In this document: piece by piece, positions 11,993 through 22,200 of the stretch | How positions within the stretch are numbered: the first letter of the stretch is position 1 | Layout of the letters: every line of letters begins with the position of its first letter | From: Dendrolimus kikuchii | Taxonomy: Eukaryota > Arthropoda > Insecta > Lepidoptera > Lasiocampidae | DNA: 64,000 bases | NCBI GenBank assembly: GCA_019925095.2 | Contig: CM034406.1 | Coordinates: forward strand, 12,310,388-12,374,387 | Reading direction: 5' to 3' | Notes under the pieces: generated by a model | The model's database searches: none | The model's input: the letters and a program-made list of their open reading frames with translations, nothing else | What the model was told of the DNA's origin: nothing | Made by a program: the position numbers and the translations under genes

Positions 11993-13393
11993 ATGCCGCG
12001 TTGTTCAGTGATTGTTTGTAAAAATAACAGCTGTATTGTGAATTACGTGAAAGATGGCAACCCTTTTCATACGTAAGTACTAAAATATTACAGTTTTTCT
12101 TATTAAATTCATTAAAACTTTACTTCGTGATACTAGAAACATGGTAAAGTAAGAAATCAATTATTTTCATTAGGAACAAAAACCATTGCTTGCTTAGTAT
12201 AAATCAATGAATAAATCGGCTGCTCTAATAGCGCAATGAATATGTGTTTTTACTGATAGTGTCACTCGCGCGATAGTTTTGCAAAGCGGCCACTGTCGGC
12301 TTTTGTACGTTAGAGATGTGATGTTATGTTTGTGGTTGTCGATATTTTATACAATCCTATTTCGTACGAATGATTTTTTAAGATACAATTAATTATTGGA
12401 AAACACAATTTGTTTCCATTTATTTCATTTTTATTTTTTTATTGAATCAGTAGTTAATGAGAATATATTTAAATAGGATTTTTAGAAACCGAGCACTAAA
12501 TAGATGTTAAACGTAAAAAGTGTTTAGTTAAAGTATTGGTTTTTAATTTTTTGTGGTACTCATGCATCATTCATATCCTCGTCAACATCATCATTTATGC
12601 CTTGCTTTTATTTCAAAATTTTAGTTTTCCGAAGGATCCAAAAATAAAAGAAAAGTGGATAAATGCAACAGGAAGGGATCCAAGCTGGTTTCCAACAAAA
12701 AATAACACAATATGCTCGTCCCACTTTGAGCCAAAGTGCTTTCAACCACTGAAGAAAGTTCGTCGACTCTTCGAATGGTCGATCCCAACATTGAAGTTGC
12801 GTATGGTGTTGATGAATTATATGGGACCTTCTACATCCAAAGTGTGCTTTTATTCTGAATTGGATCAAAAGGACTCTAATTTGGTAAGTTGAACTATTCT
12901 ACAATACCCGAAACTTGCAAAAACTGTTTTATTTCTTAATATAAATATAGAACAAAGATATTATGAAACACGTAATATGTTTTCTTAATTACAGACGGTT
13001 ACTTCAAAACCTCCAACCACAATGGAACTACAGAACTCCACTAATGAGCAAAACGTTGATTTGGAAAATACTGCTACAACGTCTACGGTAGATGGTGTCG
13101 CTACCAACTTGAATGCTCGACAAAATATTAATTTGGAGCATCAAGAAAACCCAGAAAAAAACGATCTCCTCGAAACACCTAGAAAGAAAAAATTACGCCA
13201 ATTCATTTATGTACGGTGCGGAGCGGTGCCCTGCTACCCTACCCTACATCAAGGGGGTCACAGACAGAATTGGTCACATCCTCAGGCGAGCTTCAATCAA
13301 AACATATTTCAAGCCGCAGAAAAAGATTACCCAATTTCTGAGACCTGTGAAATGCAATATCCCACTCCAGGACGCAGGGGTTTACAAGCTTGA
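11993..13393 (+). CDS. THAP-domain zinc-finger protein, 3' coding end replaced by Penelope sequence
   Basis: Exons 11993-12072, 12625-12883 and 12995 onward join in phase (cat ac|gtaagt, ttttag|t, ttg|gtaagt, ttacag|acg). The first 83 residues form a THAP domain: C4-x4-C9, W38, C57-x2-H60, the CF pair at 65-66 and the terminal SIPTL (79-83) in place of the usual AVPTIF. THAP domains bind DNA through a zinc-coordinated C2CH fold. After residue 113 comes a Thr/Asn-rich linker and then TPRKKKLR, the basic motif often seen before a coiled coil in this family. Directly after that, near 13200, the sequence becomes a Penelope-like element in another frame. The THAP frame continues for about 60 codons of repeat-derived, proline-rich residues to the TGA at 13391-13393, giving about 245 residues. 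Either the gene now has this chimeric tail or it is disabled. No downstream THAP exon was found. Confidence 0.7.
12073..12624 (+). other. Intron 1 of the THAP gene
   Basis: Runs from cat ac|gtaagt to caaaattttag|t. It splits the THAP domain after the first Cys pair. AT-rich with no recognisable repeat. Confidence 0.7.
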
Positions 13394-14130
13394 TTGTGAG
13401 TGTGGATTGTCATACATTGGGCAAACAAAGAGGAGCATAAAAACACGAGTAAAAGAACACATTGCTGACATGAAACACACAAGGTCTACGAAGTCTGCGA
13501 TCAGTGAACACACGCTGGATAAACCCAACCACTACATCAGATTCGATAACCCACAAATCCTCGCGAAAGAGAATCGTTTCATACCTAGAATGATGCGTGA
13601 GGCTATTGAAATAAAAAAACACCCAAATTTCAATAGAGAAGATGGTTGGCAAGTACCACCTGTTTGGGATCCAATTATCAAAACTATTAAGACCTAAACC
13701 CAGCAAAAACCAGCTGCCAGACCTCAAGACACTGTGAGCTCTTTCTGCGTACAACGGAACACAAACCAACTTGACTGATAATTACTTTTATTTTTCCTTC
13801 CATCCATTTGAATATTATATAAAATTATTAGAGCTAGGCATGTTTGCTGAAGAGTTTCTTGCGCCGCTTCTTCTCTTCAAGCCATAACATGTTGCGAAGC
13901 GGTAGTAAATTAGATTAGGCTCCCATAGATTAAATAATAACCATCAACAAAATTAAAATTAAATAATTAAAATTAATAAGTTGGCGGTAGGCTAAATAAA
14001 ACTTTAACAATACTCGTTGACACTTGACATCTTTGTCTTCCGTGATCACGGCCACTGAAAAGTGGCCGAAACGTCGGAAAAACCAAAATCAAATAAAATC
14101 ACCGCGCTTAAAACCGTTAAAACGTAGTTT
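13200..14130 (+). mobile_element. 5'-truncated Penelope-like element with GIY-YIG endonuclease remnant
   Basis: A plus-strand frame from about 13205 to 13697 encodes LPYIKGVTDRIGHILRR, the usual region between reverse transcriptase and endonuclease in Penelope-like elements. It is followed by GVYKLDCECGLSYIGQTKRS...RVKEH, the GIY-YIG endonuclease signature with its Cys pair, downstream Arg and His, and a C-terminal NREDGW block. The reverse transcriptase is missing, so the copy is truncated at its 5' end inside the THAP exon. The following 3' region has 'tttcttgcgccgcttcttct', the hairpin GGCCACTGAAAAGTGGCC followed by GAAAC, and ends near 'cgttaaaacgtagtttta'. Related 3' ends lie at 36392-36472, 42363-42513 and 49081-49175. 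Confidence 0.8.
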
Positions 14131-14144
14131 TATTATGGAATGAT

Positions 14145-14445
14145 TTAGATTTTAATTTGAACCAGGTAGATGGCGCTGCAATCGGGTACCAGAATTTAGG
14201 TGTTCTTTTTGTTGTTGTACGAGTTGAAGTTTGTCCCGGAATGGTTTAAATAAACTATTGGACCCAGTAGGTGGCGCCGCGATACTCCTCCTAAACGCTG
14301 GGCCTGATTTTGATTATATTCTTTTGTTTGTTCAAGTGGATTTGAGAATAGTTTAGATTAACATTCGGTCCCGGAGATGAAGCTGGAATAGGGTTCTAGA
14401 TTTTTATATTTTAAAGGCAGGACAACGTCTGCCGGGTACAGCTAG
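14145..14445 (+). mobile_element. Helitron 3' portion
   Basis: Ends with GGCAGGACAACGTCTGCC, a nine-base spacer, CTAG, then T (14416-14446), the same terminus as the Helitron at 7761-8325. Upstream it carries the 'ggtggcgccgcgat' and 'ggtcccgga' blocks also found in the copy at 25850-26074. The 5' end is uncertain. Confidence 0.6.
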
Positions 14446-15180
14446 TAAATAGATATAATTGTAGTCTTTAAGTTCATGTTTGTATTGGTGTACAATAAAG
14501 TGTTATCTATCTATAAAACCTTAATAATAAAATTTCTGCAGTTTTATTTGTGTTCTAGTCTAGATTCGAGAAGTTGATATCCTAATTGTTTTGTTGGTAG
14601 TTAATTAGATAATATTCCAATTATGATAAAACTTCGCTGGTATAGAAAATTAGAGGAAAACCTATGTCGTTTGCTTTATAAATTCTTTAGGAAAGAGCAG
14701 AAAATAGCTAACCTAATTTTATCGATATTTTTCTCTGATTATTAATTAACATCACTAGTTGCACAACTTGCACATGTGTGTTTATTCGGAGTCCGTAGCT
14801 ACAGGTAGATGCGCCGCCCATTTTTTGCGTGTATTCTATTAGTGAGTTTATTGGTGTTGCTACAAGTTTCTTTGTGTGCGGGTGAAACATAAGCTCGTGT
14901 GTCGTTCTTACAGTATTTGGTTTTGTGTTAGTGAAATAAGTGGGAGAAATGCGAAGACACTTGAACCCGAATAAATTTGTGTACAAAGCATATCTCCTGT
15001 GTTTCTATGATCTGTGGATAGGATGAATGAAATAAAACGGGTGGGATAGGAGACAAGGCGTAGAGGAGATACGAATTAAGATAAAACAAAGTCGCTTTCC
15101 GCGTCTGTTGCTCTATCTCTATATCTGCTAACTCTTTTTCAACCACGCAACGGATTTTTAAGCGATTTTCATCAGTTAGA
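14446..15180. other. Intergenic, no gene seen
   Basis: Between the Helitron end and a long fold-back. Two minus-strand open frames (14708-15251) lack protein-like composition or any recognisable motif and are treated as chance. Confidence 0.4.
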
Positions 15181-15413
15181 GTGTGGCAATTAAAGTAAAA
15201 AAGAATAGGGGCGCCACTTTGGCAAATTTGTCTAAACTCTAGCAACTCCAATCTTTATGCTGGGGACCACGCCTGCGTTATTGTCAAATATATTGGAGAT
15301 CGCAAATAACGATATTATCACAGGCGTGGCCCCCAGGATAAAAATTGGAGTTGCTAGAGTTTAGACATAGCCAAAATGGTGCCCCTATTATTTTCTATTT
15401 TTTAATCTGCCAC
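15181..15413. repeat. Long fold-back element (about 95-bp arms)
   Basis: The left arm 15181-15276 ('gtctaaactctagcaactcc' near its middle) is the reverse complement of the right arm 15321-15413 ('ggagttgctagagtttagac'), with scattered mismatches and a loop of about 45 nt that itself contains a short inverted match (cgttattg/caaataacg). It lies between the THAP and TRAPPC3 genes. Best explained as a fold-back MITE. A target duplication is not evident. Confidence 0.7.
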
Positions 15414-15749
15414 ATCGGTTGCAAGCTTGGAACAACTCATCACTGGACGTTTGACCCTTTATAAATTCTGTAAGATTCAACCATTAAACAATGTAGGTAC
15501 TCTGTGGATTCAACTCAATAGCATTGGCCCGCAGCTTAACTTAGGATATAATATAAAAACCTAGTTAGGCTTTTATTTAAGTAAAATTGACCTACTGACC
15601 AAATTTCGAAAAGTCTAGTAATTTATAAAAAAAATAATGCAGATTTTTTATTAGAATATTGAATTGATGTCTTTGGGTGCAGAGCAATACCTATTTAAAA
15701 AAAAAGAAAAATCTATTGGATTAAGTAAATAGTCATTACTGTTAAGTCC

Positions 15750-16003
15750 CAGGAGTTTTTGGCGGGAACTGAAAGGGGACGTTGTGCTGAGTTAGTTTTA
15801 TTTTCTAAAAAAGTGTAAAATCGCTCTAAAATTAACAATAGTTGTAGGATATTGATAGTTTTTGAGTAGTAATTACGTGTTCTTGTGGGAAATGTAAATT
15901 GTATAGTCAAATGTGGCCTTTTGAGTTTTCACAAGAACTCCGTTGAATGGCGTTAGTTGTAGCTTACAATACAACTGCGCGACTATTATACGAAGACTTA
16001 AAC
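15750..16003 (+). mobile_element. Retroposon copy, same family as 56210-56477
   Basis: 'aggagtttttggcgggaact' and the following 230 bp or so, ending near 'cttaaacat', align with 56210-56477 with modest divergence. That copy has a poly-A end and an 11-bp target duplication, so this family moves by retrotransposition. It lies just upstream of the TRAPPC3 start codon (16205). Confidence 0.6.
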
Positions 16004-16204
16004 ATCAGAATTGGCTGTATGGACTAGATTCCTTTGCCTGCCTTTGTGGCGAATACAACTACTACTACTACTCAACCATTATTATGTTTGTATGGATTGG
16101 ATGGGAGGATTTTTCAGTATTTTATGGATAGTTGATGTTTAATTGAATTGAAATTACCCATTTCTAAATTTTCTCATCAAACCGAGAATCTTAAATAATT
16201 GAAT

Positions 16205-19200
16205 ATGTCACGACAAACATCGAGGCTAGATGCCAAAAAAGTTGTAAGTAATTATTATAATAGTGTTTTAGACAAGTACCAAACTGTTATTTACTAGTTT
16301 TTATCAAATATTTTCAGAATTCGGAACTTCTTACGCTAACTTATGGCGCTCTGGTGTCTCAGATGTTGAAGGAAACCGAAAATACTGATGATGTCAACAA
16401 GCAACTAGAAAGAATTGGATATAATATGGGTGTAAGGTTGATAGAAGATTTCCTTGCTAGGACTTCTTCAAACCGATGTTTAGAGATGAGAGAAACTGCT
16501 GATAAGATACAGCAAGCTTTCAGGTAATATTTGACTGCTTCAATTACTTCTACTCTTAAGGTCTAATTTTAACTAGACCCATTTATTCTTATCTATTCCG
16601 ATGCACTGAATCCGGAATGGGTTTAACTTTACAAAGTGGTCACTTAATTTTAAGTAGTGGGGGGCGTAGGGGTAATGGGGGGGAGGAGTAATTCTCCCTT
16701 CTGTAACCCCCATGTCTAGGAGACATGTATTTTTTTTTTTTTTGTAAACAACTAACTTCTCTATTTTTTTCCCTAATGGTGTACTTATTTCTTATGTCTA
16801 AAGACGAAAAATGCAGAAGAAAGGTAGTGGTCAATGTAGAAAACAGTCTAAACTAAATCCCACAAGCCGAGCGAGTGAAGCGAGTATGCCATGTCAGCGA
16901 TCAGCAAATGTCACAACCGATTTGTAACCATTATTTGAATAGTTATATTAGACCAGTAATATTAGACCAGTCGGTTCTGGCGCTTTGGTTTAAAGACTAA
17001 ATTAACCTAACCAACTCACCGTTTTAGTCACGGGTCACGACTTTCGATCACCCCTAACAACCTTAGTGGCTATAAATAAACCGTAAGGATATCCCTAACT
17101 CAAATCACCATTAAAAGAAACTACATGGTTCAATATGAAAGCCAAACTGAGTTTATTACAAAATACCTACATTGACATTTAATATTTTGACAACCAACAA
17201 AACAATACACAACATACCTTCCCTCTATAATCATTATGAGTTTAGAATATATATATACAATAAATAATAATAGAACACTATTAAATTTAACAAATAATTT
17301 TAAACAATTTAATCTTCTTGATTATTGGGTATTCCTATTATATCTGGCCATAGCTCTGGAGCTGGTATGTCAATTAGTGGATCTGGTGAAGATGAGCCTG
17401 ATATTGATCGCTCTCTATGTCTGAATGACGGTTGTTTCTCACAGATTCGTGGAAGTACTCGTGCTACAATCTGATCTGAATGACGCCGATGTAACTCACC
17501 ATCCTCTGTTCTTACCATATAAGAGCTAGGACCCTCTACTATTTCAATCATTGCTTTATTCCATTTTTCCCCTGGTCCATAATTACGAATCAAGACTGGC
17601 TGGTCCACTATGAATCTTCTGTTTGGCACATTCTGTGCTGCCGTTTCTAGTTGGATCTCTTGTGGGTTTGGCATATTATCAGGATGTAAGCTCGATACAG
17701 CTGACCTGTATCTACGTCCATTTAACATCTCTGCTGGTGTTTTATTATTACTACTATTTGGGACTACTCTTAAAGAATATAATGCTTTGGGTAGTTTTTC
17801 AGCCCAGGGTACATTATTTAAAGACATTTTCTTAATCTTATTTTTAAAACTCTGTATAGCTCTTTCTATTTGTCCATTAGTAGCTGGGTGGTAGGGTGGT
17901 GAATATAAATGCTTAATTCCATTATTCTTCAGAAAAACATTGAACTCCTTAGAAGTGAACACCCTACCATTATCTGACACTAAAGTGTTTGGTAAGCCTT
18001 GAGATGCAAATATTCTACGAAGTGCAGCTATGGTAGCTTCACTAGACATTGAGGCGATAATTTCGGCCTCAAACCATTTGCTATAACTATCTATAAGAAC
18101 TAAGAATGTTTTACCCTGAAATGGGCCTGCGATATCCACATGCACCCTACTCCAAGGCTTTTCTGTAACAACCCATGCTTGTGGATCTCTAGGTGGGTTA
18201 TTTCTTACTATCTGACAGGACTCACAACTGCTAACAGTGTGCTCGATTTGCTGATCCATACCTGGCCACCAAACATATCCTCTGGCATATGCTTTAGTTT
18301 GGACTATACCTGCATGAGGAGCATGTAGTAAATTTAAAACATCCTGTTGTAAACAACTAGGAATAATGACTCTGTTACACCACAATAAACATCCTTTATT
18401 GAGGGAAAGAGCCTCTCTGCGTGTCCAAAACGGTTGCATGCTAGGGTCAGTATTCTTACATGGCCACCCATGGAGGACATGAAATACCACCCTTTGGAGT
18501 ACAGGGTCTTTTTCAGTGTCAGATGCAATTCTAGATGTATCAAAATTCCACTCATTTGGTTGTTCTTCCAATAATAAGACTTCTCTAAGAGGTTTTTCAT
18601 CTAACTCTGAAGTTTCCGGCTCAGTCCATCGACTCAAGGCATCAGCATTACCAATTGCCTGGCCTGGTCTATACTTGACATTATAATTGTAACAACCTAA
18701 CTTTAGAGACCAACGTAGCATCCGAGGGGAAATCTGGTCCGGAATTGGCTTTCTCGGGTTAAATAAACCTACTAAGGGTTTATGATCTGTAATTATACAA
18801 AATTCACGACCCGCCAAGAATTCATGGAACTTTTTTAAACCAAATATCATTGCAAGGGCTTCCTTATCTATCTGCCCGTACCTTCGTTCATGGGGCTGCA
18901 ATGTGCGTGAAGCCATCATAACAGGTCTCTCAGACCCATCATCCATTGCGTGGGCCAATACCACGCCAAGGCCATATTCGGATGAATCGCATATTAAAAA
19001 TAATTTTTTTGCGAGGTCATACCCCACCAGTGTCATATCAGACGACAACAGGTCCTTAGCTCGATCAAATGCAATTTGTTCTTTATCACCCCACCTCCAG
19101 GATGATTTCCTATCTAATAAACGGTACAGAGGTTCTAGGATTGTAGCTTTGTCTGGGATAAACTTTTCATAGAAATTATATAAGCCTAGGAAAGCTCTTA

Positions 19201-22200
19201 AGGCTTGTTTCGTCCTAGATATTGGTTTCTCTTTAATTTCCTTAACCTTATTTGGAGAGGGATGAAGACCGTTAGTATCAATCCTGTGGCCCAAGAAATC
19301 TATGCAATTAGAAGCAAATACACATTTCTCTATCTTCAAACGAAGACCTAAATCATTCAGTTTTTGTAGAACAGCATATAGCCTATTATTATGTTCCTCT
19401 CTAGTCTTCCCAGTTATGGCGATGTCATCCAACAGGCATGCTACACCATCCATACCTGCGAGCGCTGAAGACATGACACGTTGAAAAATTCCTGGCGCTG
19501 CATTAACACCGAATGCTAGCCTGTTCATTTTCATAAGTCCTAATGGAGTATTTAATGTTAATAGGAGGGCCGTATCCTGATCTACTTTTAACTGCATGTA
19601 TGCTTCCTTCAAATCTAATTTACTAAACACACACCCACCGCTGAGTTTCACAAAACTCTCTACAGCTGCAGGTAAGGGATATGTATCTACATTAATTGAT
19701 ATGTTTACCGTTGATCTATAATCTCCACAAATCCGAAGTGAGCCATCGCTCTTCTTGACTATTCGTAAAGGTGTCGCCCATTTAGAATATCTCACAGGAG
19801 TCAAGATGCCACATTGAACCATCCGTTGCAATTCGTCTTCCACTTGCTTTTTAAGTGGGAATGGCACAGGCCGGGCCTTGATGAAACGTGGTTGAGCATC
19901 TGCCCTAACAGTCAAGGACACTTCAGGACCCTTATATTGTCCCAACGTTTTATTGAATAAGTCAGGAAAATCTCTAAGCATATCTTGTTTTACTTCATCT
20001 AATGTCCAACAGATCCCTAATATTTCCAAGCCTAAGGACTTAAACCAATTCCGCCCCAATAGACTGGGTCCATTGCCAGACACCACAATCAATTCACACT
20101 GTGCTTCCTTGTTTCCCAACAGAACACGTACAGAAACAATTCCTATTACAGGTAGTGCCTCACGTGAATACGTAACCAACTTCACATTGGTAGGCCGCAG
20201 AGGTGGAGGTGATTTCCACATACGATTGTACGTGTCTTCTGACATGATAGTCCGCGAAGCACCAGAATCAACCTCCATAAATGTCTTAGAACCATTTATT
20301 ATCACCTCAGCCTTTATTGGAGCTGCATATCCTTCTGAACAAGTATATACTCCCATCATATTTTCCTTTGAATCCTTGCATTGTGCCATTTCATCCACAA
20401 CCTGATGTTGTTTCTTTAGCTTTCTATCACAAGCTGACGCAATGTGACCCAGGCGCTTGCAAGCAAAACATCTTGCTTTCAGAAATGGACACCGTCCGCC
20501 TTCTCCGTGGCGTCCTTTACAACGACTACATTGTATAGCACCTATTTTTCCAATATCCATTGCCTCGTCCATATTTCCATGAGTTTGCTTCATATTCGGA
20601 TCAACCTCTGAGTACATTTCTTGTAAAATTGTCTGATAATTTAAACATAACTGTACAGCTGTTTCATACATCAGGTTCTTTGTTCGCAACAATTCGCGAC
20701 GCAGACGTTCATCACGCACGCCCAGCACCAGTCGATCGCGCAACTGACGCTTTAAGTCCACGAAGTTGCACTTTGCACCCAGCAACCCGATTGCCGCAAC
20801 AAAATCTTGAATACTTTCCTTATCAGCTTGTTTACGTGTGTGAAATTTCCCGGCTTGCAGTATTTCGTTTACTTCCGGTTCATAAAATCGATCTAACACC
20901 GCAAGAATGTCCTTAAAAGGAACTTCAGTAGGTCTATTAGGCACTAATAATGATACAATAAGTGAGTAAGTGTCTTTTCCACATTGTGATAAGAATATAG
21001 ACCGCACTTTATCCAAGGTTTGATTTTCGTAACCAGCAACATCCAATGAACACAACAACCGTTCCTTATATTCACACCACTTATCAGTCTTGGGGTTAAA
21101 CTGTCCCGGAAACACAATATTTGTCAAATTACACGCCATTTTCACAATAATAAGTTTAATTTATTCTCGTCGCCACTAAAAGAAACTACATGGTTCAATA
21201 TGAAAGCCAAACTGAGTTTATTACAAAATACCTACATTGACATTTAATATTTTGACAACCAACAAAACAATACACAACAACCATTAATTTATCTCCCATT
21301 TATCTATATCACACCTAAAAATTCAGGTAGAGGATTTTGCCAAAATCCAAAGTTAAGCAATGCAATTGAAGTCCAGTGAGAAAGCCAGTCAACATAAAAA
21401 TAATATAACCAAAACAGTGCAAGTCGTTGAAAAAACAAAGCACAAAGTACATTCATATAACTAAAAGAGAAATGGAATAAAAAAGGTGGCAAATAGAGTA
21501 TAGGCAATACTTATACATCAATTTTTTAATCAAAATAAATTCGATTAAAAACATACTATTAATTCAAACTTGCAATATATAAGCCAAAAAATCAATTTTC
21601 GTATTTAAAAATCAATATTATTGACATATTGAATTGTAAACATTTATTGTTGTAAAGTAAAAAAAAGTGACAGTACTGTGATTTATTATTATGAAATTTA
21701 AAATTATAATAACTAATTCAAAACTCGTTTACTAAACTAAAAAACAGTTAGTGTTTACATATTAGGTATAATTGTATTCCTAAACACAAATCAAACCTTT
21801 TTATCAACAAAAGTGACATAGCCTTGTTTATCACATATTTTTGTTTAATAAAACTAGTTCAGCCTCTGAATGTCCTCAGATTCAGATTCAGTGCATTGAA
21901 ATACATAAGAATATATGTGTCTGGTCAAAAGTACATACCACTTGTTATTTTTTTATGGGCCAGTGTTAATAATGAAATACTGAATAATCAAAACTGCCAA
22001 GGCCATCAACCATTTATGATTGCAACACCAGATTTGCCAATATAAATTGTATGCCAGACTTTCTCAAACAACTGTAGAAGGTTCTATGTAGAATATAGTT
22101 GTAGAGAACCTTTAAATAATCATAATTGAATATTCCCATTTCAGATTATACTTAAACATGCAGCCAACAGTCACAAGCTGGAGTAGCTCTGGTGATGAGT

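Larger units (their letters stand above)
17112..21279 (-). mobile_element. Intact mag-type Ty3/gypsy LTR retrotransposon
   Basis: Two LTRs of 103 bp (17112-17214 and 21177-21279) appear identical by eye, start TGTTGTGT on the minus strand, and are flanked by ACCAT. One base after the 5' LTR (21177-21279) comes TGGCGACGAGAA, a tRNA-type primer-binding site. Before the 3' LTR is a purine run, AGAGGGAAGGTA. One uninterrupted gag-pol frame fills the interior. Very short LTRs, two zinc knuckles and a TGGCGACGAG primer site fit the mag lineage first described in Bombyx. Identical LTRs, exact duplication and an open frame mean insertion is recent and the copy may still be competent. It lies antisense within TRAPPC3 intron 2. 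Confidence 0.93.

Noticed and set aside
13022..13393. A separate gene starting at the ATG 13022
   Set aside because: It is in frame with and downstream of a good acceptor at 12995 and continues the THAP gene; the internal ATG is not a start.
14708..15251. Two minus-strand frames of about 100 codons
   Set aside because: No family resemblance, composition like translated AT-rich DNA, and the second overlaps the fold-back.
16640..16834. Proline-rich small ORF (and the one at 10676-10915)
   Set aside because: Both come from the same small C/G-rich dispersed repeat in opposite orientations.
17309..21145. Host gene for a 1278-codon protein in TRAPPC3 intron
   Set aside because: It is the gag-pol frame of the LTR element; two codons before the ATG are non-coding (GTG start in the raw frame).
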